DNA of 64,000 nt from Mycobacterium sp. Root135 (GTDB taxonomy: Bacteria > Actinomycetota > Actinomycetes > Mycobacteriales > Mycobacteriaceae). The stretch covers positions 352,889-416,888 of the forward strand of contig NZ_LMEZ01000008.1 in NCBI RefSeq assembly GCF_001426545.1. The letters run 5' to 3'. The number at the start of each line of letters is the position of its first letter. Position 1 is the stretch's first letter. The position numbers and the translations under genes were made by a program. The notes under the pieces were generated by a model. The model ran no database searches. It was not told the DNA's origin and saw nothing but the letters and a program-made list of their open reading frames with translations. Positions 48,629-57,582 of this stretch are shown one piece after another.

Positions 48629-48693
48629 TGATGCCCTCAAGCCCTTGACGGTTTTGGCATCAAGCCCTCAAGGGCGCTCCTCGTCAGGCGCCC
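48629..48693. promoter_or_regulatory. Nested inverted repeats downstream of the indolepyruvate oxidoreductase gene
   Basis: TGATGCC/GGCATCA (48629-48635, 48656-48662), CCCTTGA/TCAAGGG (48642-48648, 48668-48674) and GGGCGC/GCGCCC (48672-48693) overlap, so they could form alternative stems. A direct repeat GCCCTCAAG is also present. The last hairpin can act as a terminator for the upstream gene. The alternation could also be regulatory for the gene at 48819. Confidence 0.45.
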
Positions 48694-48818
48694 CCGGACC
48701 CCGGGTGACCCCCCGGTTTCACGTGACGAAGACGTCATATCTGCCGAAGTGTTGTCGGCGCGTCCTCGAGTGGTCGAGAATGTGAACCGTCGGGGAAACT
48801 TTGACAGACGGGGGAACG

Positions 48819-49070
48819 ATGATGAGTGAAGTCGCAGCCAGCGGCGGCGGTGACGCGCCTGCAGGCGTCGGCATTACCACGCGGGTTCGAGTGTTTCCCA
48901 GCTCCGACCGAGAGGCCCACGGAGTGATCGTCGACGACTTCGGCGAATCCATCGGCATCCCGGTCGAAATCGGCGGCAACCTCATCGCCGGACCAGCACG
49001 CCGCTGGGCAGTGATGCTGGACGACGACAATCTGTTGTTCGTCGACAGCGAGGATCTCGAACCCGAGTAG
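48819..49070 (+). CDS. Hypothetical acidic protein, 83 aa
   Basis: A soluble protein with an Ala/Gly-rich start and a compact beta-rich body (TRVRVFPS, WAVMLDDDNLLFVDSEDLEPE). GGGGGAA is 6 bases before the ATG at 48819. The composition resembles small mycobacterial proteins of unknown function. It is preceded by the nested inverted repeats. Confidence 0.58.
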   Translation: MMSEVAASGGGDAPAGVGITTRVRVFPSSDREAHGVIVDDFGESIGIPVEIGGNLIAGPARRWAVMLDDDNLLFVDSEDLEPE

Positions 49071-49181
49071 CCCCCTCCGCATCTCCAAGCCGGGCAGCTA
49101 CCCGGGTCGCCGAGTTTTGCCGTGCCAGACGCGGGTACGTGGCCTCCGCAAGGCGGACACGGACGGCGGACGGAGCACACG

Positions 49182-50363
49182 ATGAAGGCAGTCACCTGGC
49201 AGGGCAAGCGCGACGTGAGGGTCGAGCAGGTTCCCGACCCACGGATCGAAGAGCCGAACGACGCGATCATCGAGGTCACCTCCACCAACATCTGTGGGTC
49301 CGACCTTCACCTCTACGAGGTGCTCGGGCCGTTCATGACGCCCGGCGACATCCTCGGCCACGAGCCGATGGGCATCGTCCGCGAAGTGGGCAAGGACGTG
49401 TCCAACCTCGCGGTTGGAGACCGCGTCGTCATCCCGTTCCAAATCTCGTGCGGTCACTGCTACATGTGCGACGCGCATCTCTACACCCAGTGCGAGACCA
49501 CCCAGGTGCGCGATCAGGGGATGGGCGCTGCCCTGTTCGGGTTCTCCGAACTCTACGGCGCCGTTCCCGGCGGACAGGCCGAGTTGCTGCGGGTGCCCCA
49601 GGCCCAGTTCACCCACATCAAGGTGCCCGACGGTCCGCCGGATTCGCGCTTCGTCTATCTCTCCGACGTGTTGCCCACCGCGTGGCAGGCGGTGCAATAT
49701 GCCGACATTCCGGACGGCGGCACCGTCGCGGTGCTCGGGCTCGGCCCCATCGGCGACATGGCCGCGCGCATCGCGCATCATCTCGGGTACGACGTCATCG
49801 GCGTCGACCTGGTTCCGGAACGCCTCGCGCGCACCGCTGCCCGCGGCATCCGCACCGTCGACCTGAACGAGATCGACTTCGCCGTCGGCGACGCGATCCG
49901 CTCGATGACCGACGGTCGGGGCACCGATTCGGTGATCGACGCGGTCGGCATGGAGGCACACGGCTCGCCGGTCACGAAGGTCGCCCAGCAGGTGACGGGA
50001 CTACTTCCCGACGCACTGGCCAAGCCGTTCATGAAGAAGGCAGGCCTTGACCGCCTGGGTGCTCTCTACTCCGCCATCGACGTCGTGCGGCGCGGCGGGA
50101 ACATCTCGGTCATCGGCGTGTACGGCGGAGTGGCGGACCCGATGCCGATGCTGACCATGTTCGACAAGCAGGTCCAGCTCAAGATGGGCCAGGCCAACGT
50201 CAAGCGGTGGGTCGACGACATCATGCCGTTGCTCGGCGACGACGACCCGTTGGGCGTCGACGACTTCGCCAGCCACGTGCTGCCGCTCGACGACGCGCCC
50301 CACGCCTACGACATCTTCCAGAAGAAGCAGGACAACGCCGTCAAGATCATTCTCAAGCCGTGA
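49182..50363 (+). CDS. Zinc-dependent alcohol/formaldehyde dehydrogenase-like protein
   Basis: A 393-residue medium-chain dehydrogenase. Catalytic zinc ligands are Cys38, His60 and Glu61 (GHE); structural zinc cysteines are Cys90, Cys93, Cys96 and Cys104; the NAD motif VLGLGPIGDMA is near residue 184. The large insertion and overall pattern match the glutathione-independent formaldehyde dehydrogenase-like group, though the substrate is uncertain. ATG 49182 begins at the standard MKAVTWQG. Confidence 0.87.
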   Translation: MKAVTWQGKRDVRVEQVPDPRIEEPNDAIIEVTSTNICGSDLHLYEVLGPFMTPGDILGHEPMGIVREVGKDVSNLAVGDRVVIPFQISCGHCYMCDAHLYTQCETTQVRDQGMGAALFGFSELYGAVPGGQAELLRVPQAQFTHIKVPDGPPDSRFVYLSDVLPTAWQAVQYADIPDGGTVAVLGLGPIGDMAARIAHHLGYDVIGVDLVPERLARTAARGIRTVDLNEIDFAVGDAIRSMTDGRGTDSVIDAVGMEAHGSPVTKVAQQVTGLLPDALAKPFMKKAGLDRLGALYSAIDVVRRGGNISVIGVYGGVADPMPMLTMFDKQVQLKMGQANVKRWVDDIMPLLGDDDPLGVDDFASHVLPLDDAPHAYDIFQKKQDNAVKIILKP

Positions 50364-50420
50364 CGTGACGACCCGTCCGACGGAGGGTTCGGCCGAGCTC
50401 TTCTCGCTGCGACACCGTCG

Positions 50421-51428
50421 GTGACGGGGATGGGGATGGAGAATCGTCGGATTAGGGATCTAGAACCCGTTGCCCTGAGCACCGTTCCGACACCGCTCGA
50501 GGCGGCGCCGCGGCTGGGCGCGGCCATCGGGCTCGGCCCGGACGACCTCTGGATCAAGCGTGACGACCTTCTGGGGCCTGGCGGTGGCGGCAACAAGGTG
50601 CGCAAGCTGCAGTACACGGTGGCCGCCGCGCTCGCCGCAGGCGCAACAACCCTCGTCACCACCGGCGCGGCGCAGAGCAACCATGCCCGGCTCACCGCTG
50701 CTGCGGGGGCCCGGCTCGGCCTCGACGTGGTTCTGGTGCTGGCCGGAACCGGCGGTGCCGCCACTGGCAACCTGGCGTTGGACGCGATGCTCGGCGCCAG
50801 GATCGTGCGGGCGGGCGACGTCGACTCGGGGGAGTTGGAGCGGCGCGCGGCACGGATCACCGAGCAGCTGACCGCGAACGGTCGCGTTGCCAGCCAGATT
50901 CCGTTCGGCGGATCCAGCGCGACCGGGGCCCGCGGATACGTCGACGCCGGCCACGAACTGCTCGCCCAGCTTCCGGGGCTGGCGCAGGTGGTGGTGGCGG
51001 TGGGCTCGGGAGGTACTGCCGCCGGCCTGACCCATGCGCTCGGCGCCGACCGCGTCCTTGGCGTGCACACCGGGGCGGTGCCCGATCCCGGGCCGCGGAT
51101 CGGGAACCTCCTCGCCGGGCTTGGCGGTCTCAGCGATGACGCCGCCCCCGCGCTGCGGCTGCGCACCGACCAGGTGGGTGCGGGCTATTCGGCCTTCACC
51201 GAACCGGTGAAGGACGCCCTGCTGCTGGCGGCGCGTACGGAGGGGCTGATCCTCGACCCCGTGTACACCGGCAGAGCGCTCGCCGGGCTCGTCGCAGCGG
51301 TCCGCGACGGTGACGTCCGCCCCGGTCAGTCGACGGTGTTTCTGCACTCCGGCGGGTTGCCGGGACTGTTCGGCTCCGATGCCGCGATGTCCTGGGCTGG
51401 TTCGCTGGCCGAGGGCGAAGAAAGTTAG
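50421..51428 (+). CDS. PLP-dependent D-cysteine desulfhydrase / ACC deaminase-like enzyme
   Basis: A 335-residue fold-type II PLP enzyme. The PLP-binding Lys is in GGNKVRKLQ near residue 57, a GAAQSNH substrate motif lies near 82, and the glycine-rich phosphate loop VGSGGTAAGL near 194. These proteins deaminate D-cysteine or 1-aminocyclopropane-1-carboxylate. Starts GTG 50421, or ATG at 50430 or 50436 are possible. Confidence 0.85.
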   Translation: MTGMGMENRRIRDLEPVALSTVPTPLEAAPRLGAAIGLGPDDLWIKRDDLLGPGGGGNKVRKLQYTVAAALAAGATTLVTTGAAQSNHARLTAAAGARLGLDVVLVLAGTGGAATGNLALDAMLGARIVRAGDVDSGELERRAARITEQLTANGRVASQIPFGGSSATGARGYVDAGHELLAQLPGLAQVVVAVGSGGTAAGLTHALGADRVLGVHTGAVPDPGPRIGNLLAGLGGLSDDAAPALRLRTDQVGAGYSAFTEPVKDALLLAARTEGLILDPVYTGRALAGLVAAVRDGDVRPGQSTVFLHSGGLPGLFGSDAAMSWAGSLAEGEES

Positions 51429-51656
51429 CGAATCCGGGGCGTTCGGCCCGCTGAGCGCTGGACTGCCCGTCGGAACGGGTTTAGCGTCGACCCTTAGCGG
51501 CAAAATAGCTACCGTGGCTAACGAAGTCGGTGTCCGCTCGACGAAGTGCGGATTTTGCCCTCGGAGAAGATGTAACACGGGCGCCGTCGCCGACGGTTAA
51601 ACTCGTGACGACACTTCGATGATGCCGTCGTATACACGTGTCGGAAGGTGGACGAA

Positions 51657-51995
51657 ATGACTTTTTCAACGAAGATGGCCGCTGGTTTGGGTGGTTTGGC
51701 TCTCGCCGCAATGGCGGGAAGCGGAATCGCCTCGGCAGCCCCCGGTGACGCCGTGATCCTCAACTCGACGTGCACCTACCCCCAGGTGATCGCGGCAGCC
51801 CAGGCCCAGGATCCCGTGGCGACCGCTGCGCTGCAGAAGGACCCCGCGGCCAACGGGTTCCTGCAGGGCCTCGTCGCCTCGCCTCCCGGGTCGCCCGAGC
51901 GTCAGCAGAAGATCAACTTCGTCCGTAGCTTCCCGCAGGCGGCGCAGTTCAACGGGCTGATCATGTCCGTGGCGACCAGCTGCAACAACTACTGA
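51657..51995 (+). CDS. Hemophore-like secreted protein
   Basis: A 112-residue exported protein. The signal peptide ends IASA-APGD near residue 28, followed by a four-helix-type mature domain with two Cys (CTYPQV and SVATSCNNY) expected to form a disulfide. The pattern matches mycobacterial hemophore-related (Rv0203-superfamily) proteins. GGAAGGTG is 7 bases before the ATG. Heme binding is inferred from family. It is convergent with the carboxylic acid reductase gene across a strong hairpin. Confidence 0.72.
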   Translation: MTFSTKMAAGLGGLALAAMAGSGIASAAPGDAVILNSTCTYPQVIAAAQAQDPVATAALQKDPAANGFLQGLVASPPGSPERQQKINFVRSFPQAAQFNGLIMSVATSCNNY

Positions 51996-52035
51996 CCGGT
52001 TGAGCATTGCGGGGCTGCCGTAGCGCAGCCACCGA

Positions 52036-52085
52036 CACGAATGCCCACCTCCGAGCAAAGTCGCTCAGAGGTGGGCATATTCGTG
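52036..52085. terminator. Bidirectional terminator hairpin (repeat element copy 1)
   Basis: ATGCCCACCTC pairs perfectly with GAGGTGGGCAT (52041-52051 with 52068-52078), extended by CACGA/TCGTG after a 2-base bulge. It lies between the convergent hemophore-like and carboxylic acid reductase genes, and the same core sequence recurs at 61852. Confidence 0.8.
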
Positions 52086-52092
52086 TGACCAG

Positions 52093-55000
52093 TTAGAGAA
52101 GCCCGAGCAGCTCCAGGTCGGTGGCGTACTTGTCGATCACGGGTGCCGTCAGGTGGGGGATGTCCTTCTCCGGGCCAATCTTGGCCTCCTGCACCGCGGC
52201 CCGGAAGTGGTCCACCGGCGCCATCGATCCGTTCACCGGTTGCTGCGGTCGCCCGTAGTTGTGCAGCAGCGGCAACAGCGACGCCTGACGCTGCCTCTCC
52301 GGCAAGCTCCGTAGCGCCGTCTCGAACCGGCCCAACCAGTCGCCGTAGCCGGGGATCCTGACGATCGGGTGGCCGGCCTCGACCAGCCAGTCGACGAAGG
52401 TGTCCATGCTGATGCCGTCGTCATGGGGATTCATGACGTGGAACGTCTCGAACCCGGTGACGTGGGCACTGATCGTGTCGACTGCGTCGGCGATGAATTC
52501 GACGGGCAGGCCGTCGAAGTGGGCGCGCTGCCGACTTCCGCCGCCGTCCAATTCGTAGAACGACGCCGGGGCCACTCCGGTCGCCACCACGCTCAGCATC
52601 ATCCGGGTGAACATGTCCGGCACGTTCAGCTGACCCGCATAGGTGGTGTCGGCCATGATCATGTCGCACCGGAACACCGAGACCGGCAGGCCGCACAGGT
52701 CGTGCGCCTCACGCAGCAGCACCTCGCCCGCCCACTTGCTGTTCCCGTAGCCATTTGCGTAGTCGTCGTTGACCTTTCGCGTGGCGCTCATCTGCCGGAT
52801 GTCGGTCTCCTCGACGAAGTGACCCGGCTCGATGCCGTCCCCGACGCCGATCGTCGAGATGTAGACGAACGGCTTGATGCGGGTGGTCATGGCGATGCGG
52901 ATCAGCTCGGCGGTGCCGACGACGTTGGGCCCGAACAGCTGGCTGTAGGGCAGCACGTGGTTGACCAGGGCGGCCGGGTCGACGATCAGGTCGACCGTGT
53001 CGGCCAACCGCTGCCACGTCTCCTGCGACAAGCCGAGATTCGCGTCGCCCTTGTCGCCGGCGATCACCTCGAGGTGGTCGGACAGGGAAGTGTAGTGCTG
53101 CAACAGTTTTGGATCACCGCTGTCGAACGTCGCGTCAAGGCGGGCTCGCGCGTCGTCGTCGGACTTGGCCCGCACCAGGCAGATCACCTTGCCGTCGACC
53201 AGATCCATCCGCTCCAGCCAGTCCAGGGCCAGGTAGCGGCCGAGGAAGCCGGTGGCACCGGTGAGCAGCACCGTGCGGATCTCGCCGGCCGGCTTCGGCA
53301 GCGACGGCGCCGCGGAGAGCGTGGCCTCGTCGACGAACTCTTCCAGTGTCAGGTCGCGCGCATGCACCTCGACCGCGTCGCGGCCGTGAACGGCGTCGTA
53401 CGTCGGTCGCTTGATGCCGCCTGCCAGCTGCGCCTCGACATAGGTGGCGATCGACGCGAGGTCGCTGGCCGGGCTGACGATCACGCCGACCGGCACGTCG
53501 ACCTCGAAGATTTCGTGCAGCAGGTTGGCAAAGGTCAACGCCGACAACGAATCTCCGCCGAGATCGGTGAACGCCGAGTCAGGCGCCACATCGGCGGCGG
53601 CGGTCCCGAGCAGTGCGCTCGCGGCCCGGCTGACGGTCTCGGCGACGGGGCGCTTGGCACCGTCGCGCCGCAGGGAGCGCAGCACGTCGGCCTGACCGTC
53701 GGCGAGGTCGACGTACAGCTGCTCGAGCCGCTCGCCGTAGAACTCCTTGAGCTTCGGGCGCGCCAGCTTGCGGATGCCGGTGAGCAGTCCGTTCTCGAGC
53801 GTGAAGGGGGTGGTCTCGACCAGAAAGTCACGGGGGATCTCGTAGCCCTGCAGCCCGGACTCCCTGGCGACGCTCTGCAGCGCCTCGGCGAGTACGGACT
53901 TCACCGCGGTGACGTCGCCGCCGACGCTCGCGAGTGCGTCGTCGGTCGGCACGACCACCGCCAGCAGGTACGAACGAGAGCTGTTGCCGTAAACGAAGAT
54001 TTGGCGGACCGACGGATGACCGCCGTAGGCCGCTTCGAGTTTCGAGACGGTGACGAACTCGCCCTGCGACAGCTTGAGCACGTTGTTGCGGCGGTCGACG
54101 TAGGACAGCTGCTCGGGTGCGGTCTCCGCGAAGACGTCGCCGGTGTGGTACCAGCCGTCGGTGTCGAACAGTTCGGCCGTCACGTCGGGCCGCTTGTAAT
54201 AGCCGGGGATGACGTCGGCCGTCTTGACCCACAGTTCACCACGGGCATGTGGGCGATCGGTGGCGAAGTAGCCGAGCTCGGGGACGTCCACCAGCTTGTA
54301 GTCGAGCACCGGTGGCCGTCGGATCGCGCCGTCGACGAGCACGACTCCGGCCTCGGTGGAGCCGTAGCCGTCCTGCACGTGGACGTCGACGAAGTCCTCG
54401 ATCCAGGAATGCAGTTCGGGCGAGATCGGCGCCGAGCCGGTGATCGCCGAGAACTGGCGTCCACCAACGAGACTCGTGCGCTGCTCGGCCATGACCTCCT
54501 GCTCGACGGCGGCCCGGTCGGCGTCGTCGAGGGCGCCGGCCCGGCGGTCGGTCTCGCTTTGGACCTCCTGGAACAGCATTTCCCAGATCCGGGGGACGAA
54601 GTCGAGCTTGGTCGGACGCACCAGCGAGAGGTCCTCGAGCAGCGTGGAGAGGTCGCTCTTGGCGGCGAAGTAGGCCGTGCCGCCCGCGCCAAGCGTCGAG
54701 TAGAGGATCACGCGGCCCATGACGTGGCTGATGGGCATGAAGCTCAGGGTGATGGCGGGCAGCTTGTTCTCGGTGTCCCACTCGGGGCTGAACCAGCCGC
54801 GCCAGCAATTGGCCATCAGGCGGTCGGTGTACATCGCCCCCTTGGGCGCGCCGGTGCTGCCGGAGGTGTAGATCAGCAGTCGGAGGGCGTCGGCGTCGCC
54901 CGTGCGGGTCTCCGCCGCGGCGGAGTGCCTGGCGCCGCCCTCGACGACGTCTTGGAGGGTCGTGACGTCGACCTTCAGGTCGGCGAGGCGGGTGGCGGCG

Positions 55001-55626
55001 GACTCGAGCGCTTCGCGGTGGTCGTCGACCTGGGGGTGGTAGTCGAACACCACCAGGCGCTGCGGTGCGTGGGCGGTGAGCGCGAGCTCGACCGCGTCGT
55101 CGAGGTGGTCCATGCTCGAGAGGATCACCACGGGTGTCGTCTCGACCATGATGGGCTGCAACTGGGCGACGGGCGCACTGGTCTGCAGAGGGACGGACAC
55201 CGCGCCCGTGAGGGGCAGCGCCATGTCGACGACGGCGTAGTCGGCGCTGGTGAATCCCAGGGTTGCGACGCGGTCGCCCGGCTGGACGGGGTTCCCGGCC
55301 AGCGCGTCGGCAAGCGCGCGGACCCGATGCCACGTCTCGCGGTAGGTCAGGGTGTCGAAGCGCGGCTGAAGTGAGGCGACCGTGCGGCCCGACTCGTCGG
55401 GAACGAACTCGACGGCGCGTTGGCCGAGCGCGGGCCGGTCGGCGTAGCCGGTCATCGCGATGCGGATGACGTCGGCAAGCATCTCACCGGGACCCTGCAT
55501 GGCGGCGGTGACCGTCGGATCGGGTTGGGCCGCAACGAGTTGCGGGTCTCCGGTACCCGACCGTGAGGTCAACTCGTCGAAGCGGCGGGAGAGGCGTGCT
55601 TCGCGGGCGGTGGTGGGAGTTGACAT
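52093..55626 (-). CDS. car: Carboxylic acid reductase
   Basis: A 1177-residue CAR (FadD9 family). It has an adenylation domain (about residues 40-650; [12 protein letters not shown] and DGYGSTEAG), a carrier domain with phosphopantetheine Ser693 in [10 protein letters not shown], and a C-terminal thioester reductase (Rossmann) with GATGFLGRY near 790 and Tyr/Lys in YGNSKWAGE. It reduces aromatic and fatty carboxylic acids to aldehydes with ATP and NADPH. All active-site features are present and length is normal. No phosphopantetheinyl transferase gene is nearby. Confidence 0.94.
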   Translation of the reverse strand: MSTPTTAREARLSRRFDELTSRSGTGDPQLVAAQPDPTVTAAMQGPGEMLADVIRIAMTGYADRPALGQRAVEFVPDESGRTVASLQPRFDTLTYRETWHRVRALADALAGNPVQPGDRVATLGFTSADYAVVDMALPLTGAVSVPLQTSAPVAQLQPIMVETTPVVILSSMDHLDDAVELALTAHAPQRLVVFDYHPQVDDHREALESAATRLADLKVDVTTLQDVVEGGARHSAAAETRTGDADALRLLIYTSGSTGAPKGAMYTDRLMANCWRGWFSPEWDTENKLPAITLSFMPISHVMGRVILYSTLGAGGTAYFAAKSDLSTLLEDLSLVRPTKLDFVPRIWEMLFQEVQSETDRRAGALDDADRAAVEQEVMAEQRTSLVGGRQFSAITGSAPISPELHSWIEDFVDVHVQDGYGSTEAGVVLVDGAIRRPPVLDYKLVDVPELGYFATDRPHARGELWVKTADVIPGYYKRPDVTAELFDTDGWYHTGDVFAETAPEQLSYVDRRNNVLKLSQGEFVTVSKLEAAYGGHPSVRQIFVYGNSSRSYLLAVVVPTDDALASVGGDVTAVKSVLAEALQSVARESGLQGYEIPRDFLVETTPFTLENGLLTGIRKLARPKLKEFYGERLEQLYVDLADGQADVLRSLRRDGAKRPVAETVSRAASALLGTAAADVAPDSAFTDLGGDSLSALTFANLLHEIFEVDVPVGVIVSPASDLASIATYVEAQLAGGIKRPTYDAVHGRDAVEVHARDLTLEEFVDEATLSAAPSLPKPAGEIRTVLLTGATGFLGRYLALDWLERMDLVDGKVICLVRAKSDDDARARLDATFDSGDPKLLQHYTSLSDHLEVIAGDKGDANLGLSQETWQRLADTVDLIVDPAALVNHVLPYSQLFGPNVVGTAELIRIAMTTRIKPFVYISTIGVGDGIEPGHFVEETDIRQMSATRKVNDDYANGYGNSKWAGEVLLREAHDLCGLPVSVFRCDMIMADTTYAGQLNVPDMFTRMMLSVVATGVAPASFYELDGGGSRQRAHFDGLPVEFIADAVDTISAHVTGFETFHVMNPHDDGISMDTFVDWLVEAGHPIVRIPGYGDWLGRFETALRSLPERQRQASLLPLLHNYGRPQQPVNGSMAPVDHFRAAVQEAKIGPEKDIPHLTAPVIDKYATDLELLGLL

Positions 55627-55823
55627 TGGGGTCTCCTCAAAATCCAGGTGGTCGTATCGCCAACGAGTGCCGTCGTCGGCTCCACTGCCGAAAACTACGT
55701 TAGCGAAACTAAATATTCCTGGACAGTTGCTGTGAGGAGGCTTGTCCTTCGGCCCGCCAGGCCTCCGAACGGCGCAGTCGTCGATGCGACCTGTCGCGGT
55801 CGGTGATCGATCTCACTCGTTGC

Positions 55824-56024
55824 TCAACGCACCACGACGTCGACGCCTGCGCTCAGAACCACCGCGCTCACGACGAACGACGCCACCGCCCATCCGACGG
55901 CCGCGCGCTTGGTTTCCATGGCGACGACGGCCGCGATGACGGCGAAGAAGATCGCTCCCACGAAGACCGCGATCGCAGGCCCGCCATGCGGGATGACCGC
56001 GAAGGCCACAGTGGTCGTCGACAT
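55824..56024 (-). CDS. Small membrane protein, 66 aa
   Basis: Two hydrophobic segments (residues about 15-36 and 42-63) linked by ETKRAAVG. Codon composition and the compact layout suggest a real small gene, but the start lacks a strong ribosome site. It lies 66 bases downstream of the DUF4235 gene on the same strand. Function unknown. Confidence 0.5.
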   Translation of the reverse strand: MSTTTVAFAVIPHGGPAIAVFVGAIFFAVIAAVVAMETKRAAVGWAVASFVVSAVVLSAGVDVVVR

Positions 56025-56090
56025 GCTGCGATGGTGGCACGGCGACCACCGGTCACCCTGTGGATGTGCTCCCCGTCTGCTGGGGCCGAG

Positions 56091-56384
56091 TCAGCTACCC
56101 GGCCACTCGCCGGTCCATCGCTCGAAGGCCCGAGCTCCCTGCCGGTCGATCACGGTCTTGACCAGTGAGTAGACGACACCCTGCACGGCGGCCGCCACCA
56201 AGATCTCCTTGAACGGATACTCCGTTTGCAACGCCGTCGGTGGATCCGGCTTGTCGCCCGGGCTGGCCCGCTTCCAGATCTGCTTGAAGATGGCGCTGGC
56301 CACCAGCCCACCCAGGATCGAGCTGACCAGGCCCACCGGGCGGTAGAGGATCTTCGCCGTGGCCGACGGCGCGGTGGGGCTCAT
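56091..56384 (-). CDS. DUF4235-like membrane protein
   Basis: A 97-residue protein with an N-terminal KILYRPVGLVSSILGGLVAS, a membrane segment (about 12-32) and a second hydrophobic part (about 60-78), matching the DUF4235 family. It overlaps the upstream DUF3618 gene by 4 bases (ATGA), so the two are coupled. Role unknown. Confidence 0.78.
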   Translation of the reverse strand: MSPTAPSATAKILYRPVGLVSSILGGLVASAIFKQIWKRASPGDKPDPPTALQTEYPFKEILVAAAVQGVVYSLVKTVIDRQGARAFERWTGEWPGS

Positions 56385-56671
56385 CGCCTGCTCCGACGCC
56401 AGAAGACGACGCCGATGACGAGCACGGCGACTGCGATGGCGGTGACGGGAAGCGCGGGTTTGACCGAGCCGTCGGACGTGGTGGTGGTCTCGACGACCTT
56501 CTCCTTGGCCTCGGCAACCGCGTCACCGGCCCGAGCCTTGACGTCGAGCTTGTGGGTCAACGCTCGCGCCGTCTCGCCGAGGTCTTCCCGAGTGGCCTCG
56601 ATGTCGGCCTGCAAATCCTCGAGACTTGCCGCTGGCCCCGGTTCGGGCGGTGTGGGGTCAGGTGCGGTCAT
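56381..56671 (-). CDS. DUF3618-like protein with C-terminal membrane helix
   Basis: A 96-residue protein with the DUF3618 start LQADIEATREDLGETARAL (residues 20-38), a long helix and a single C-terminal transmembrane segment (VTAIAVAVLVIGVVFW) followed by RRSRR. It overlaps the upstream holin-like gene by 14 bases. Confidence 0.8.
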   Translation of the reverse strand: MTAPDPTPPEPGPAASLEDLQADIEATREDLGETARALTHKLDVKARAGDAVAEAKEKVVETTTTSDGSVKPALPVTAIAVAVLVIGVVFWRRSRR

Positions 56672-57071
56672 GGCTGGCGTCCTTCACTTCGTGGATGTCT
56701 TCCTTCACGTTCGCCACCGTTCGTTGCGGAACCGGCGACGCTTCCTGCACCTGGCGCTTGCCGATCAGCGCGGCGATGCCGCCGACGGCGAGCAACACGA
56801 CGCCGACGATGAGGGCGGCGGTCCACACGGGGAGGACGAGGGCGATGGCGGCCACCGCGGCCGCAATCAGCGTGGCGACGCCGAAGACGGCGAATGCGCC
56901 TGCGACACTGAATAATCCGGCGCCGATGCCGGCGTGTTTTGCCGACTCCTGGAATTCCTTCTGCGCCAGCCGAATCTCGTCGCGGACGAGACGCGACGTC
57001 TGTGCCGCCATCTGGGTGATCAGTTCGCCGGTCGAGGCACTCTCGGTCGGCGTCGAGCCTGCGGTCATCAC
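56658..57071 (-). CDS. Actinobacterial Holin-X-like membrane protein
   Basis: A 137-residue protein with an N-terminal helical region (LITQMAAQTSRLVRDEIRLAQKE, key residues Q20, R31, E37) and two central transmembrane helices with a Gly/Pro-rich turn. This fits the Holin-X family. A perfect ribosome site GAAGGAGG precedes the start. It starts the three-gene overlapping operon with DUF3618 and DUF4235. Confidence 0.78.
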   Translation of the reverse strand: MMTAGSTPTESASTGELITQMAAQTSRLVRDEIRLAQKEFQESAKHAGIGAGLFSVAGAFAVFGVATLIAAAVAAIALVLPVWTAALIVGVVLLAVGGIAALIGKRQVQEASPVPQRTVANVKEDIHEVKDASHDRT

Positions 57072-57106
57072 TCCTCCTTCACACGGTTTTCCCGGGTGCA
57101 GGCGGC

Positions 57107-57133
57107 GTTCCCCCTGTCGGCTCCCTCAAACCT
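57107..57133 (-). promoter_or_regulatory. Possible SigF-type promoter before the membrane-protein operon
   Basis: On the minus strand GGTTT (57133-57129), a 16-base spacer and GGGAAC resemble the mycobacterial SigF pattern GTTT-N(15-17)-GGGTA. The -10 part is imperfect. It lies 36-62 bases before the Holin-X-like start. Confidence 0.33.
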
Positions 57134-57162
57134 GATTGCCGGCGGGGCCGCGTCGTCCCAGC

Positions 57163-57438
57163 TCAGTCGCCGTCCTTCTCCTTCTTGTCCTCGGAGTCCG
57201 CGTCATCAGAGTCGTCGCCGGCGGTGTCCTTCTCGTCGGTGTCGGTGTCCTCGGCGTCGTCGCGATCCTTTGCCCGATTTCCGCCGACCTCGAGCACGGC
57301 CCAGTGGCTGGGGGAGACGAGGACGGACCACTCGCCCTCGCGGCGCCCCATCTTGAGGACGCCGTCGTCGACCTCCCATGCCGTGTCGTCGTCGTAGTCG
57401 GTCTCTTGCCCGTCGGAGTAGGTCAGTTTGAATGCCAT
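57163..57438 (-). CDS. Hypothetical protein with acidic low-complexity tail, 91 aa
   Basis: The N-terminal 50 residues (AFKLTYSDGQETDY, VLKMGRREGEWSVL) form a small beta-rich domain; the tail is an Asp/Lys/Glu-rich disordered stretch. ATG 57438 gives a sensible domain start; a longer frame to 57573 has no support. Function unknown. Confidence 0.68.
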   Translation of the reverse strand: MAFKLTYSDGQETDYDDDTAWEVDDGVLKMGRREGEWSVLVSPSHWAVLEVGGNRAKDRDDAEDTDTDEKDTAGDDSDDADSEDKKEKDGD

Positions 57439-57582
57439 CACCGGAGCCTGCCACCGGCGCCCCGTCCCCGGGGCGAGCTCGCCAAAATCCATCAAGATCA
57501 TTGTCGTTGCGGCAGTGGCCCTTTCGTCAACCGGTCCCCGCGGCATTTGGTCCTGGTGGAGGCCTGCGCCCACACTGACATC

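Noticed and set aside
51429-51656. IdeR iron box suspected upstream of the hemophore-like gene
   Set aside because: The TAGC-containing stretch near 51510-51520 does not match the 19-bp TTAGGTTAGGCTAACCTAA pattern well enough.
52369-55374. 1001-codon plus-strand ORF antisense to the carboxylic acid reductase gene
   Set aside because: The product is low-complexity and without motifs; the minus strand encodes an intact CAR with every catalytic motif. Long antisense frames are normal in high-GC coding DNA.
56091-57071. Prophage remnant suspected from a holin-like gene
   Set aside because: No phage structural, integrase or lysis genes; Holin-X-like proteins are common chromosomal genes in actinobacteria.
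57136-57582. N-terminal extension of the UvrA-like ORF
   Set aside because: The extension overlaps the 91-residue hypothetical gene on the other strand, is Val/Leu low-complexity, and lies before the conserved UvrA start.
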